Assembly (NCBI GenBank): GCA_037127315.1 | Contig: JBBBDQ010001293.1 | Location: forward strand, 2,402,001-2,466,000 | DNA from: Ascarosepion bandense | Lineage: Eukaryota; Mollusca; Cephalopoda; Sepiida; Sepiidae | Reading direction: 5' to 3' | DNA: 64,000 nt | Shown here: one piece after another, positions 50,066-60,613 of the stretch | Position numbering within the stretch: position 1 is the stretch's first letter | Layout: each line of letters opens with the position of its first letter | Program-made: the position numbers and the translations under genes | Notes under the pieces: generated by a model | What the model was told of the DNA's origin: nothing | Seen by the model: the letters and a program-made list of their open reading frames with translations, nothing else | Databases searched by the model: none

Positions 50066-51289
50066 TGTTCATATAGTACTGTTGTAAAAAACGAGAACTA
50101 GATTATGTACAAATGTCTTTTGGATGAATGTTTTTCGAACAATTATTTCCGAATAAGTTTCTCGATACAAAAAATGAGTAGACGATAAGATATAAGAACA
50201 GTGATTCCTTTTTGAGAAAACTTCATGTCACCCGTTCCCAAGTGAGAACTTTCAGATTCTATTGCTGTGAAATATCGACAAGTATAAATTAAAAATTAAA
50301 ATCTCGTTAAGATGATAAACAACATATTAAAACAAATTAATATTTGTTTGTCTTTGAAAGTTATTATTTATTCCGCTCTTACAAATTATGAGGCAACTAA
50401 TGTAGGCAGGAACAAAAGATCTACTTTATCTAGCATTATTTTACCATCTGTTCTATGTATCCTGAAAGTATACGATACAAATCATACATCATCCAACAGT
50501 TAACTAAAACACAGAATAAAATTTCACACCTGCAAATTCGAATCCAAACGACTAAAAACATTTTGGAAAAACCCAGACCAAGGCAAATTTCTTAAGTCAG
50601 TGTGAAATATAAAATTCTGGATGTTGATTTGATAGGAAATAGCAAACTGATCTATGATGCCAATCAATTTTTTTACACCTAGAAAATAAAAATGCCGTTC
50701 GGAGCCTGTCACATGACAAGATCCACTACTTAAGGACATATCTTGTCAAAATCAGTCAGGATGGGAGCGGTATCTGACAGCATCTAGTCGCAATGTAAGA
50801 AAGAAACTTCAAGCTGAGGTCATGTCTCGCCAACATACATTCATTCTACCTTTACTTCCAATTTTCCTTTCTTCGTTTTCACTCCAGGCCATGAAAGAAA
50901 ACAACAACAAAAATAACAAGAGCAACAAGAGCACATCTTTAACTGACATGCAAAATTAAAGACCACTCAGTACAATTTCTTTATTTGTTTCACCTTCTTT
51001 CTCACCCTGTCGTCAACCTATGAAAAAAAGGGAAAACAACAAGACTTCATATTCTACTATTATCAGTATACACCCGGGACACTTAGCTACTTACTGCTAT
51101 CTCTCTGAAACATTTAACCACATGCATTTTTCTTTTTGAACATTTTCTTCTCACAAATATGTGTTCAGTTAACAAAATTCCACTTATTTTTTCAACAACC
51201 TGATGATATCTTTAAATGCAAGGATTGTCGGCTATGTTTGGAAGTGGCCTTGTACCAGGTATGGCCGAAGCACCCTACAGACATGTATC
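50066..51289. other. Non-coding, nothing recognised
   Basis: AT-rich with no repeat shared in this window. The frames at 50312-50503 and 50524-50739 have no family resemblance. Confidence 0.45.
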
Positions 51290-51411
51290 TTTTATAATTC
51301 GTTTACAGAATTTAATTAGGAAAACTAGAAAAGGAAGAATGTCGCTTTCTCATGAGCTTTCGTTTGAAAACTGAAGAAAGTTCCACCCATCAGTATGTCG
51401 CTTATTTGCAT
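51290..51411. repeat. Repeat I, left half
   Basis: ATAATTCGTTTACAGAATTTA, GTCGCTTTCTCATGAGC, CAGTATGTCGCTTATT. It breaks off where the complete copy continues with CTTGCTCAAATGAGC; that continuation is found 2 kb away at 53430. Confidence 0.75.
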
Positions 51412-51577
51412 AAGGCCAAGTCCACGGAGAGTTTGGATCATTAAATCCTTGTGATCACACAAGACACCCAATTACATAAAATCTGTTCTGAATCGTAAAA
51501 TATAAAATGTAATAAAAATAAGACATTATTTGTTTAGAAACGCTCTTAGTTACATTTATGAATAAAATAAAGTGTCC

Positions 51578-51578
51578 T

Positions 51579-51632
<54 letters not shown>
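51578..51632. repeat. (TA)n microsatellite
   Basis: About 25 TA units before repeat J and LINE-A. The Ile/Tyr start of the long frame 51572-52717 is this tract and not part of the LINE protein. Confidence 0.95.
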
Positions 51633-51633
<1 letters not shown>

Positions 51634-51639
51634 TAGACA

Positions 51640-51705
51640 TATGCTGTTAAACATAATAGACATTCATTGTCTCTTATATTTAACAGCATATGTTCAGAAA
51701 ATTAC
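51640..51705. repeat. Repeat J right half, palindromic
   Basis: CATATGCTGTTAAACATAAT at the left is mirrored by TTATATTTAACAGCATATG at the right, a 14-bp perfect stem. It joins LINE-A at about 51710. Confidence 0.75.
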
Positions 51706-51714
51706 TTGCTGCCT

Positions 51715-52911
51715 CGATATACTAAATATATTCTTAAATAACCGCAAAATGAAGGTCGTTCTGAATGGGCGTGCCTCTTCGTCCTACAGCACGAATGCTG
51801 GTGTCCCACAAGGCTCTATCCTGGGCCCAACGCTCTTCCTTATTTTCATCAACGACCTCCCAGATGAGATCAGGTCCCAAGTAGGCATCTACGCAGATGA
51901 CACTACAATATACTCCCGCTCCAGTAAGAAACCTGTCGTGGCGGACAGACATAATCTCGCTGCTGACCTTGAGCGGGATCTACACTCTGTGGTGAACTGG
52001 GGCAAGAAGTGGCTTGTCAACTTTAATTCCTCTAAGACCAAGCTGTTGTCTGTCAACCATTACAGGCAACCTCTTCTGCCTCCCATAAGCATGGACCAGA
52101 TGATTCTCCCGGAGAGTAATACACTACGCCTCCTCGGACTTACCCTGTCCTCAGACCTCAAATGGAAGCACTATATTGAATCCATAGCAAAATCTACTGC
52201 TAAGAAGATTGGGTCACTATGTCGATCCAGGATGTTTTTTCCACCTGAATCCATCCTGCATATATACAAGTCAACCATCCGTCCGTGCATGGAGTACTGC
52301 TGCCATTTATGGTCAGGTGCCCCTGCCGTTCTCCTCAGTGTTCTTGACAAGCTCCAAAGGAGAGTCTGTAATGTGATAGGTACTGATCTGGCGACTCGTC
52401 TGCAGCCACTTTCCAATCGTCGAAATGTGGCCTCCCTCTGTCTCTTCTATAAATACTTTCATGGCTTCTGCTCGGATGAGCTTAAGTCACTGATGCCTCC
52501 TCAACAGGTGTTTACCCGTTCAACCAGACTGGCAACTGGGTCCCACCCATTCACAGTCAGGTTAGCCAAACGCAGACGACAATTCTACTCCTGCAGCTTC
52601 CTCTCTCGCACTTCCCGCCTGTGGAACTCACTCCCGTATTCTTGCTTTCCTGACGGCTACGACCTCCAGAAATTTAAAAGCAAAGTTAATACTCACCTAC
52701 TAACCACTGGCCTCTAGCTCTCTCTCTCCCCTCCCCTGTATAACCTTCCCTTTCTCTCCGCCCATGTACCTGTCATTGCACCTGCTTTCTCAGTTTTCTA
52801 TTGTTCCTTTCTAACTAGCTTGTACTCCTCACTCTTTTCTAATTAATCTTTCTACATTTATGTAGCCCCCTGCGCATCAGTGGCGTTTCTGCCTTGCTCG
52901 GGGTGAAATGA

Positions 52912-52925
<14 letters not shown>
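51715..52925 (+). mobile_element. LINE family A, best copy: RT palm to 3' end
   Basis: From FLNNRKMKVVLNG the frame is open to the stop at 52717. It shows GVPQGSILGPTLFLIFINDL (RT motif B), GIYADDTTIYSRS (motif C with both catalytic Asp), WLVNFNSSKTKLLSV (motif D/E), LRLLGLTLSSDLKW, then HIYKSTIRPCMEYCC, WSGAPA, LDKLQRRVCN, YKYFHGFCSDEL, SRLWNSLPYSC, KSKVNTHL. Motif A (the first catalytic Asp), the fingers and the APE endonuclease are missing by 5' truncation. 3' UTR 52718-52925 ends CCTTGCTCGGGGTGAAATG, ATT, A18. The intact 330 codons indicate a recent insertion. Jockey/CR1-like by motif style; clade not resolved. Confidence 0.93.
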
Positions 52926-52930
<5 letters not shown>

Positions 52931-52969
<39 letters not shown>

Positions 52970-53115
52970 CAATAAATAATTATCCAAATGTTGGAGAATT
53001 TTTGTCTTTATTTTCAACTGAAATTAAAGCAAAAATACGACGTTTAGAACGGCTCATGATTAAACATAATAGACATTCATTGTCTCTTATATTTAATAGT
53101 ATATGTCTAGAAAAA

Positions 53116-53155
<40 letters not shown>
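52931..53155. repeat. (TA)n tracts around repeat J
   Basis: (TA)n at 52931-52965 and 53124-53155 flank repeat J (52975-53108), which matches 30435-30585 nearly throughout. Confidence 0.88.
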
Positions 53156-53159
<4 letters not shown>

Positions 53160-53312
53160 AATGAATTATTTTGAACATTATTTTTACCGATATTCGTATT
53201 TAAGTAGATATTCTGTTTTTAATTAAGCAGTATTTTATATTTATATCTACCGGCCTGATTATTTTACGATAAATTTTAAAAATAATGTTCAGAATAATTC
53301 ATTACAAATTGT
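53155..53312. repeat. Foldback element with 31-bp arms
   Basis: TTTGTAATGAATTATTTTGA...ATTATTTTTA is mirrored by TAAAAATAATGTTCAGAAT...TTCATTACAAATT. The centre holds CGGCCTGATTATTTTACGAT, like the ends of the foldback at 36195-36450. Confidence 0.8.
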
Positions 53313-53355
53313 CGGTTGCTTATAACCAAGTTTCGTTAAAATTCGTTAATTTCCG

Positions 53356-53357
<2 letters not shown>

Positions 53358-53400
<43 letters not shown>
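53358..53400. repeat. (TA)n microsatellite
   Basis: About 21 TA units at the right edge of the block inserted in repeat I. Confidence 0.95.
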
Positions 53401-53401
<1 letters not shown>

Positions 53402-53429
53402 ACATAATTTTGTGGTCTAATAACATAGC

Positions 53430-53600
53430 AATTCTTGCTGAAATGATCTCAGATTTTAACAAAATGTGTGAAAACTAAGTTGACTGTACGGACTTATCTC
53501 AATGAGAATCTAACGGAATGATGGATTGGGCGTGCCAGAACCAATGACAATGCACTGTTGAAACGTTCATCTGATTTAAGATCTTGTGATTTTTTTCTAT
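53430..53600. repeat. Repeat I, right half
   Basis: ATTCTTGCTGAAATGATCTCAG, CAAAATGTGTGAAAAC, CTTATCTCAATGAGAATC, GTTGAAACGTTCATCTG. It completes the half copy at 51290-51411. Confidence 0.78.
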
Positions 53601-53602
53601 GT

Positions 53603-53912
53603 CAGTGAGTTAAGTGCCATACGTGATAAACGCTTGGGCGATCATGTCTCGAAAGAGACATGACTGACTGGGCAGATGATTATCCCGCAGTAGGTTGCCA
53701 TTGCTTTCTACAGTAGACAGGTTGCCAAACAAGGCTATAGAACCCAATCTGTCTTGTTATTTAACCCATAACAATAGAAAAGAGACGGATTAATACCTTT
53801 CCCAAGGGTATTTATGCGGAAATGAATGCATGGAATTCAACTGGAATTCGAACCCGGCTTTCCTATTTCTCGTTCCAAGCCGATATCCACTGCACCACTA
53901 CGCACATTTTTT
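53603..53912 (-). mobile_element. SINE-1 copy, minus strand, full length
   Basis: Minus strand: CGTAGTGGTGCAGTGGATATC, GGTTCGAATTCCAGTTG, CCCTTGGGAAAGGTATTAAT, GACTGATTGGGTTC-type centre, hairpin CATGTCTCTTTCGAGACATG, end GTGAGTTAAG-type. It abuts repeat I, as at 49.7 kb. Confidence 0.92.
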
Positions 53913-53959
53913 TTATGTAGCTATCTTTAAAAAACACGACTATAGTAGAACAGAGAAGA

Positions 53960-54270
53960 GGTTAAGTCGTTAGAGTCGCCAAGAGCACAGTCCGACTTTC
54001 CCCTTGTTTCTAGCCTGGACGACTGTTAGTGGTGCATATTGAATGGCATGTACTCAAATGAGGAGAGGGCAGATATGCACTCAGTGTATGATTTGGCGGA
54101 CGGTAACGTTGTACACGCCTTGAGGAATTTAAACAGAGAACTAGTGAGGCGCTTGAGAAAGTTATGCAAGAAATGCTACAGCGTGTTTGGCAGAAGCTGC
54201 ACTACCGACTTGACGTGTGTCATTTCACAAGTGGTGCGCATCTTGAACATTTGTGAAGATTTTTGAAATC
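53960..54270 (+). pseudogene. DUF4817-like helix-turn-helix transposase relic, internally deleted
   Basis: The frame from 54048 begins MYSNEERADMHSVYDLADGN, then VVHALRNLN. This strongly resembles the N-terminal DUF4817 helix-turn-helix that begins YTNEEYADMHFVYG in transposase-like proteins of many arthropods. In a second frame 54150-54262 reads EKVMQEMLQRVWQKLHYRL, DVCHFTSGAHLEHL and a stop, which resembles the C-terminal end of the same proteins. The catalytic middle of about 250 codons is absent, so this is a deletion derivative. No terminal inverted repeats were found by eye. Confidence 0.58.
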
Positions 54271-54499
54271 GGTTGTAAAATCTACATTCTTTTAAATATT
54301 TTGTTCGAATTTTGATAAATCGTTAATTGTTCAGAATATAGTCTATTTAAATTTGTTTGTCTGGGACATGCAGTTACTCAGAAATTCGCATTTTAAATGA
54401 TATCAGTTTTGGGATACATCATGTACATTACGAACACGATTATTCAATGAAAAAAATTCCGATTAGTAATTAATTTTTATAAGAATTTTTATTCTATTT

Positions 54500-54888
54500 T
54501 AAATCACTGGTGCCCCCTAGATGTGAATTTGCACGAGATACTAGATTGGCAACTAGGTCCCACCCTTTTACAGTGAAACCGATGAAATGTAACCGCAATT
54601 TCTACTCCAATAGCTTCTTTCCTCGCACTTCCCGCCTGTGGAATTCCCTACCGCATGCTTGCTTCCCCGACGGCTACAACCTCCAGGAGTTTAAATGTAA
54701 GGTCAATAGACACCTCCTAACACATTAACTCACACCCACTCTCTCCAACTCTCTCCCTATGTACATCCTAACTCATCTATCACCCTCCTTCTGACATTTC
54801 CTATACCCAATCCCTCTATGTAACCCCCTGCGCTATAGTGGCAGTGGAATGTCTTGCTTGGGGTGACACGATTAAAAAAGAAAAAAAA
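54500..54888 (+). mobile_element. LINE family A, C-terminus and 3' end
   Basis: Frame 54510-54728: CEFARDTRLATRSHPFTVKP, MKCNRNFYSNSFF, PRTSRLWNSLPHACF, CKVNRHLLTH and stop. 3' UTR to GGGGTGACACGATTAAAAAAG. Clean but 5'-truncated. Confidence 0.88.
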
Positions 54889-56377
54889 TTAGAATAATAT
54901 GTAAAATTTTATTTTCTAAAACAAATTGTTCTTCTTAGTATTGGGCAAGTGATATTCTTAACAATTTAAAACAGTATTTGATCATAAATAGAAAAACTCA
55001 CTATAATTACATGATTTTAAAGCTGATTAATTTATTTTAAAATAATTTTGAATTTATCTTATGTGCGAATAATCGAGTCGATTTTTATAAATACTGACGT
55101 CCATGCACAATATTACTAGACAGTTAGAGCGGTACTTATATTTAAATTTCCAAATATTAGTAATTTTCTAACATTTTCTCAACTAGCTGCTTCGTAAGTA
55201 AGGCTACAAACAAAGTAGCTAAAATTAAATAAAACATTAGATTTCTTAGAACATTTTCTTATTTTTTTACGACTATTGTATAGTTAAAAAGGTATACAAC
55301 TTACATAAAATCTGCTCTGAATTGTAAAATATAAAATGTTATAAACAATTTTTAACAGTTATGCAAACCTTACATTTTCCAAACATAGGATGGTCAATAG
55401 ATATGTCAATACTTCAGGAAAATACCCACTTCATGTTCAAAAAGATTTATTCTTGCCGCGATATTGTAAATTAAAACTAAGTAATATTTGTTTCAATTCA
55501 GATAATCTTAGGTACTTTCACTCAATCGCGAAAAAAACTGCATAGTTACTTTTAAACCGAATTTTTAGAAGTGAAAAAGATTTTTTAAAACTTTTATTTT
55601 AGTTTTAATTGAAAGTTACATGATTAATATACTATTTCCAGTGAACAAAATAATCTGGCTTATTTCAAACAGAAATTATATTGACTGGAATATAAAAGTT
55701 CGAGATTTTTTTCAATTTTTGAAATTTGCCGCCATTTTTGAGCGATACACATTCGTAAACAAAAGTTAATTCTAGGTTTTAAAAAATCTTGCAAATATAT
55801 AATATACATTTGTGATTCATTATTTTTGGAACATTAGAAAATTTTATGTTAAATTAATCTGATTTAAACAAGTATTACTTATTTATAGCGTGAAATTTAG
55901 AATAAAACTATTTCTTAATCACCGATTTGAACTTTTTGACCTGACCGCATCGTAAATCACGAAGTTGTTGGCAGGTTCTTGATTAGAGATAAAAATGTAT
56001 GGCGGTTTATAAAAGACAAAATTGTACCAAATTTTTTGGGGGTAAGGGAAGAAATTCTGAGTCTTTAATTTGCACATACAAAAAAAAAATCAAATGTACA
56101 AAAAAAGTTAAAATTATTTTAAAAATAAGGTTCTTTGACGAATTCTATTAAGCTTTTCAATTTCAGTAGGTAATATAATCATCAATTTTTAACTATAAAG
56201 TCTAACCGTAATATTTCTTTAAAGATTTTAAAAATATTTTAAAAACTTTATAAATGATTATAATAACAAAAAAATGAAAACAATTTTTTGAAAATTTCAT
56301 TAGTTATCAAAAAAATTTTTCTTCAGACTATAATGTCCTTAATTTTTATTGTTTATTCAAGCAATTAAAAATCTTTG
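54889..56377. other. Very AT-rich stretch, no gene or repeat recognised
   Basis: A short segment near 55305-55345 (TACATAAAATCTGCTCTGAA) resembles 51475-51515. Otherwise featureless. The low coding potential and poly-A/T runs suggest intergenic or intronic DNA. Confidence 0.5.
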
Positions 56378-56544
56378 CTTTCAACACTGAAGAATAATGC
56401 CTTGCTCAGATCTAGCATTAAAATTAGGATTTCAATTCTTAAAGATTTTTACTAATGATGAAAAATAAACTTGTCTTAATCCAATGGGGTCTCAATTCAT
56501 ACCAAGTAAACTGATATAAAGCTTGAAATGTTTCTTTTATATTA
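56378..56544 (+). repeat. Left arm of a 167-bp inverted repeat pair
   Basis: Runs from CTTTCAACACTGAAGAATAATG to TGTTTCTTTTATATTA and is mirrored, with few differences, by 58477-58643. The two arms face each other across 1.93 kb that contains a 5S-headed SINE, a LINE-A copy and a SINE-1. Confidence 0.88.
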
Positions 56545-56912
56545 GTACGCACGAAATATTTTATCCTTTCACATTTCAACCTTCAACCTTCTGAAATTTA
56601 AATTGTGGTGACTTCGGACGTGTTTGGCACCAGGCCAATTTACTAAGCATCACCCAGGCCCTTACATGCTCACTGGAAATATTACATTTAATCTATTAGC
56701 TTAGATTTAAAGCTATAATAAAATCTTTAAGAAATATTTGTTTTTTTTTAATGCATTTCAAGCGTTAGTTATCTCTTTGTTTTAGCAGTATATACTTTTG
56801 TGGAAGCATGCTCTATCTATAATGCGCGTTCTTTCTATTTCCACATACTTTTCGTTCAGCTATTCATCTTTTATCTGTACACATTTATTCTTATTGTTCC
56901 TATTGTTTGTGT
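56545..56912. other. Unassigned
   Basis: Contains CTTCGGACGTGTTTGGCACC and CACCCAGGCCCTTACATGC. No recognised feature. Confidence 0.35.
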
Positions 56913-57188
56913 TTAATGTTCCATAGACTCACTTTCCTTGGGGCAATATTGTTTGCCGACATCACTCGATCTTCTCTTCGTGTTTTTCACTTTGAATATC
57001 CAGTCCTCTTCAACAATATTTGCTTTTAACTTTGCCATCATCAAATTCTTTGCATGTCGTGTCGTCCTAGATTTGTCGTAATGGAGTTTATGGTTTTGGT
57101 TTTCTTTCATTTTTGTCAGGGTTTGCCTATGAACGGAAGAAGATCGCTCCCACAGACGGTACTTTGATTTTAGAGTGTAGACTTGCAT
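56913..57188 (-). pseudogene. Possible Gypsy integrase C-terminal remnant
   Basis: The 91-codon minus frame reads LTKMKENQNHKLHYDKSRTT, RHAKNLMMAKLKANIVEED, WIFKVKNTKRRSSDV. A K-Q/N-x-HYDK, then a short basic linker, W-x-x-x-x-V and a R-S-Y/S-D-V order resemble the end of Gypsy-type integrases. The match is from memory of the pattern only, and no RT, protease or LTR lies nearby. Confidence 0.33.
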
Positions 57189-57386
57189 TCCTGAAATTTT
57201 TATTGATTATTACGTGGTCCATCTGGTTCTTGATGCCTCCTTGAGGGCTTCTCACAAGCGCCCTGCTTGCTCTTGAATCCAGCTATTTGTTGATTTCGAA
57301 TTTACGCATCAATGAAAATACCTTATGAACAAAAGTTTCTGTCACAAAATTAACAAATCAAAAACTAATCTTTAAAAAAAAAAATG

Positions 57387-57665
57387 AAGCATACAGTTTT
57401 ATCATATTTAAATTCCGGTTCTCGTACGATAATTAAAGTTAAGCAACGTGGATCCAGGCCAGTACCACATAGGTGGCTGTTTTGGAATAACAGGTGCTGC
57501 AAACGTGGATGTATGGTTGTAATGAATAACGACTTGGATTTTTTTAATCGGAGAGTCGTGTTCTAATTCCAGTCGGGTTTGTTAAATTCACTTACGCACA
57601 AATACCTTTGTAAAAGGTACAAATCTACCTCTTCCTCCAAGCTATGGGTTAATTAGTAAGACTTG
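57387..57665 (+). mobile_element. 5S-rRNA-headed SINE, copy 3, most complete
   Basis: 57387-57504 follows a 5S rRNA nearly end to end: ATACAGTTTTATCAT, CCGGTTCTCGTACGAT, AAAGTTAAGCAACGTGGATC, CAGGCCAGTACC, GGCTGTTTTGGAATAAC, AGGTGCTGCAAACG. Then GGTTGTAATGAATAACG (A-box position), GTGTTCTAATTCCAGTCGG (B-box position), and SINE-1 body sequence CACTTACGCACAAATACC, AAAGGTACAAATC, CTATGGGTTAATTAG. It shows the 5S part, tRNA-like part and SINE body in one element. Confidence 0.72.
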
Positions 57666-57799
57666 CATCAGTAAATCATTTCCTTTCAAAAATTCTTACA
57701 ATGTAAAAAACTATTTTCTGGCTTTAAATAACCCGTAAAAGATTGATAAGTCATAACATAAAAGACATATGAATAAGTTAAATACAAATATTTCATGAC

Positions 57800-58169
57800 A
57801 TACTGCTCTGACGATTTTTTTTCCCTGGTGCACGACTGTAGGTATTTAAGCGTGCTACATAACAGGCATCTAGGATCCAACCTTTTACTGTTAAAATAAC
57901 CAAATATAACTGTTACCCCAAGAGTTTATTTTCTCGTATTTTCCGTCTGTTGATCACCTTTCTTTTTACTTGCTTCCCTGATAGCTAGAATCTCTAAAAA
58001 TGTAAATGCAACGTGAATCACTATCTTCTATCATGTTGAATCGTCTTCACCTTTTATCCTTTTTTCAATAACCCCTGTATCCAGTGTTCTGTTTCACTTT
58101 CACTCCACGTAGCTAGCCCCATACTAGTGACATTCCCGCCGTGCTTAGGGTGAAATGATTAAAAAAAAA
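57800..58169 (+). mobile_element. LINE family A, old decayed copy
   Basis: CCTGGTGCACGACTG, CAGGCATCTAGGATCCAACC, GAGTTTATTTTCTCGTATTTTC, GATAGCTAGAATCTC, then 3' end CTTAGGGTGAAATGATTAAAAAA. In the same order as the other copies but with many changes. Confidence 0.7.
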
Positions 58170-58204
58170 TAGATAAAATCATTAAACCATTCACCTTAAT
58201 TTAA

Positions 58205-58472
58205 TCAGTCAGTTAAGTGCCATACGGGATACACGCTTTAGGCGATCATGTCTCGAAAGAGACATAACTGACTGGTCAGAAGATTATCCCGCAGTAGGTT
58301 GCCATTACTTTCTGAGGTAGACTGGTTACCAATCAAGGCTATAGAATCTAATCTGTCCTGTTATTTAACCCATAACTGGGGGAAGAGACTGATTAATACC
58401 TTTTCAAAGGGTACTTGAACATAAGTGAATGCAATAAATTCAACTAGAATTCGAACTTGGCTCCTCAATAAG
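58205..58472 (-). mobile_element. SINE-1 copy, minus strand
   Basis: Minus strand from GAGCCAAGTTCGAATTC through CCCTTTGAAAAGGTATTAAT, hairpin and CACTTAACTGACTGATT. The head upstream of the B box is missing; the inverted-repeat arm begins there. Confidence 0.87.
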
Positions 58473-58476
58473 GAGT

Positions 58477-58643
58477 TAATATAAAAGAAACATGTCAAGC
58501 TTTATATCAGTTTACTCGGTATGAATTGAGACCCCATTGGATTAAGACAAGTTTATTTTTCATCATTAGTAAAAATCTTTAAGAATTGAAATCCTAATTT
58601 TAATGCTAGATCTGAGCAAGGCATTATTCTTCAGTGTTGAAAG
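58477..58643 (-). repeat. Right arm of the 167-bp inverted repeat pair
   Basis: Reverse complement of 56378-56544 (TTAATATAAAAGAAACATG ... CATTATTCTTCAGTGTTG). It abuts a SINE-1 on its left. Confidence 0.88.
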
Positions 58644-59334
58644 AAAGAATTGGGGGAGACATAGGGATTAAAGAAATTTCTGGTCAGCAAGGGTTAGAGG
58701 AATGTCAGAAAACTAAACAAGAATTAGATCTTCACAACTATTAAAAAATGAACGATTAAGATCAAATTGATCAAGGGAAAAAAATCGTATAAGTTTAAAT
58801 GTTCAGATTTGATTTGCTGCAAATGCTGGCATTCAACTGCGAAGAGTATTGTACATAGGTTGCCTAACTAAATTGGATGTGAGTTTGATTTTCTCTGGAA
58901 TTGCTTACTTGTGACTGCAGAATGACAGGCTGGAAATTTACGATGTTCAGCAAATGAAATGAAGATGAAAGAAATACAAGAGTAAAATTAATAGCTGAAG
59001 AAATACGCTTGGTGGGAATGTCAATCCTTGAAATGAAAGCGATGATTATCAGCCTATATTTCAGACTACAAATGCACAAAACTTAAGTATAAATCTTTTC
59101 AAGTCTTATTATCTTCAGATATAATTGATAGTTGAGTTCTATTGAAATCAAGTAGGAGGTTTTATTCAATTTTGGTTACGAGAAAATTTGAAAATTTCGC
59201 AGAAATTTGTTTTTTAGCTCTCAATCTAATAACTTTTGTGACGTGGAGTAAAAGTTACATTGAACAGAATTTATTGACTGGGGATATTGATTAGCATAAA
59301 CGGCAACTAATCTATCACATGTTTGATATGGATA
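58644..59334. other. Non-coding, nothing recognised
   Basis: No repeat shared within the window and no protein motif. Confidence 0.45.
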
Positions 59335-59336
59335 GA

Positions 59337-59580
59337 TGTTCGTTGTGGTGCAGTGGATATCGGCTCGGAGCGTAAAATTGGAGAACCGAGTTCGAATTCC
59401 AGTTGAATTCGTTGCATTCACTTACGCACAAATACTCTTTGGAAAGGTATAAATCCGCCTCTTCTCTATTCAGCTGAGGATTAAATAGCAGGACAGATTG
59501 AGTTTGTCAGAAAGTAATGGCAACCTACTGCAGGAAAATCGTCTGCCTGGTAAGTGATGTCACATTTCACGCACGCATAC
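59337..59580 (+). mobile_element. SINE-1 copy, 3'-shortened
   Basis: TGTGGTGCAGTGGATATCGG, GAGTTCGAATTCCAGTTG, CTTTGGAAAGGTATAAATC, TAGCAGGACAGATTGAG, then a deletion, TAATGGCAACCTACTGC and GTCTGCCTGG. The terminal CACTTAACTGACTG is replaced by CACACTTAAAG. Confidence 0.88.
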
Positions 59581-60059
59581 ACACTTAAAGAAATCAATCT
59601 AACACGTTTCGCTTTTATTAACGCTTCATGAAAAAATGAGAATGAGAAAAAAATAAACGAAATTCTGGTATTTTTATTTTTGGGTTGTTTAATTCTTTGT
59701 TTTTTAGTGTTTGTTTTTTGTCCTCATGATATTCCTTTTAAAAACTATCAACTAAAACTATTGAAAATATTTAAAAACAAAAAATGAGGAAATTATTCAA
59801 TAAGATGAAAACACAAAACTCGAGAAAAGCCAAATAATAATAATACGTAACATTTTTTGAAAAATAATGAAATAATAGCAAAATGAATATCAAAAAAAAA
59901 AAAAAAAAAAAGAGAGAGAGTTAAAGAAAAAGAACAAAATGTAATGAATAGAAATAACTAGGGAGAAAGAGAGAGAGAGACAGTAGAAGCAACATAAAGA
60001 TGCGTTTATCGTTGGTTTATCAGGTTTCGTTAGATCCCAATTCAAACAGACACTCTCTA
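59581..60059. repeat. A-rich and (GA)n low-complexity DNA
   Basis: A19 at 59893-59911, followed by GA-rich DNA at 59912-59985. Nothing coding. Confidence 0.7.
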
Positions 60060-60295
60060 TCTTACGCACACACATACAAACACACGCACATACACATACA
60101 CACACATATAATTGTGTATTTGGGTAGCAATTCGTCTTTTGTAAAAGTTTAAATAAAAACAACTGACTAGTTTTTTATTTAATTTTTCGTGTTTTAATTT
60201 TCTTCTTTTCTGTATGTAAATTATGTAAGCTATACTTCTAGCCATTATCAAGGGTGATTATATTTTTACTTTTAACTGAATGTATGGTTTGTTTT
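60060..60295 (+). repeat. (CA)n then repeat B fragment
   Basis: Degenerate CA repeat at 60063-60110, followed by TTTGGGTAGCAATTCGTC, TTTTTCGTGTTTTAATTTTC and TAGCCATTATCAAGGGTG, matching 21435 and 22205 segments of repeat B. Confidence 0.6.
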
Positions 60296-60576
60296 TCATA
60301 TATATACTCACTGTCAGTGTCGTAGCTGATGCTAAAAAAACACCGGGCATAGAGAAAATTGCCCGGATTTATTAGTTGACAATGACGTAATCAGCGTCAT
60401 CCGTTTCCAGAAACTATGATTTTTGTGGATTTTTTCGGCTATTCCAATGGAAATTAGGCACAGAACGTGAACGAAAGCAGGAAATCGGGTTCAGACTTTT
60501 TGAGTATAACCAGTCTTTTCGGCCAAAATGAATAAATAAACAGATTTTTACTGCGTTCATTCGGATGTTTTCTTCG

Positions 60577-60613
<37 letters not shown>

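Noticed and set aside
57387..57504. Functional 5S rRNA gene
   Set aside because: The internal control region has several changes and the sequence continues directly into tRNA-like and SINE-body DNA without a T-run terminator, so it is a retroposed chimera.
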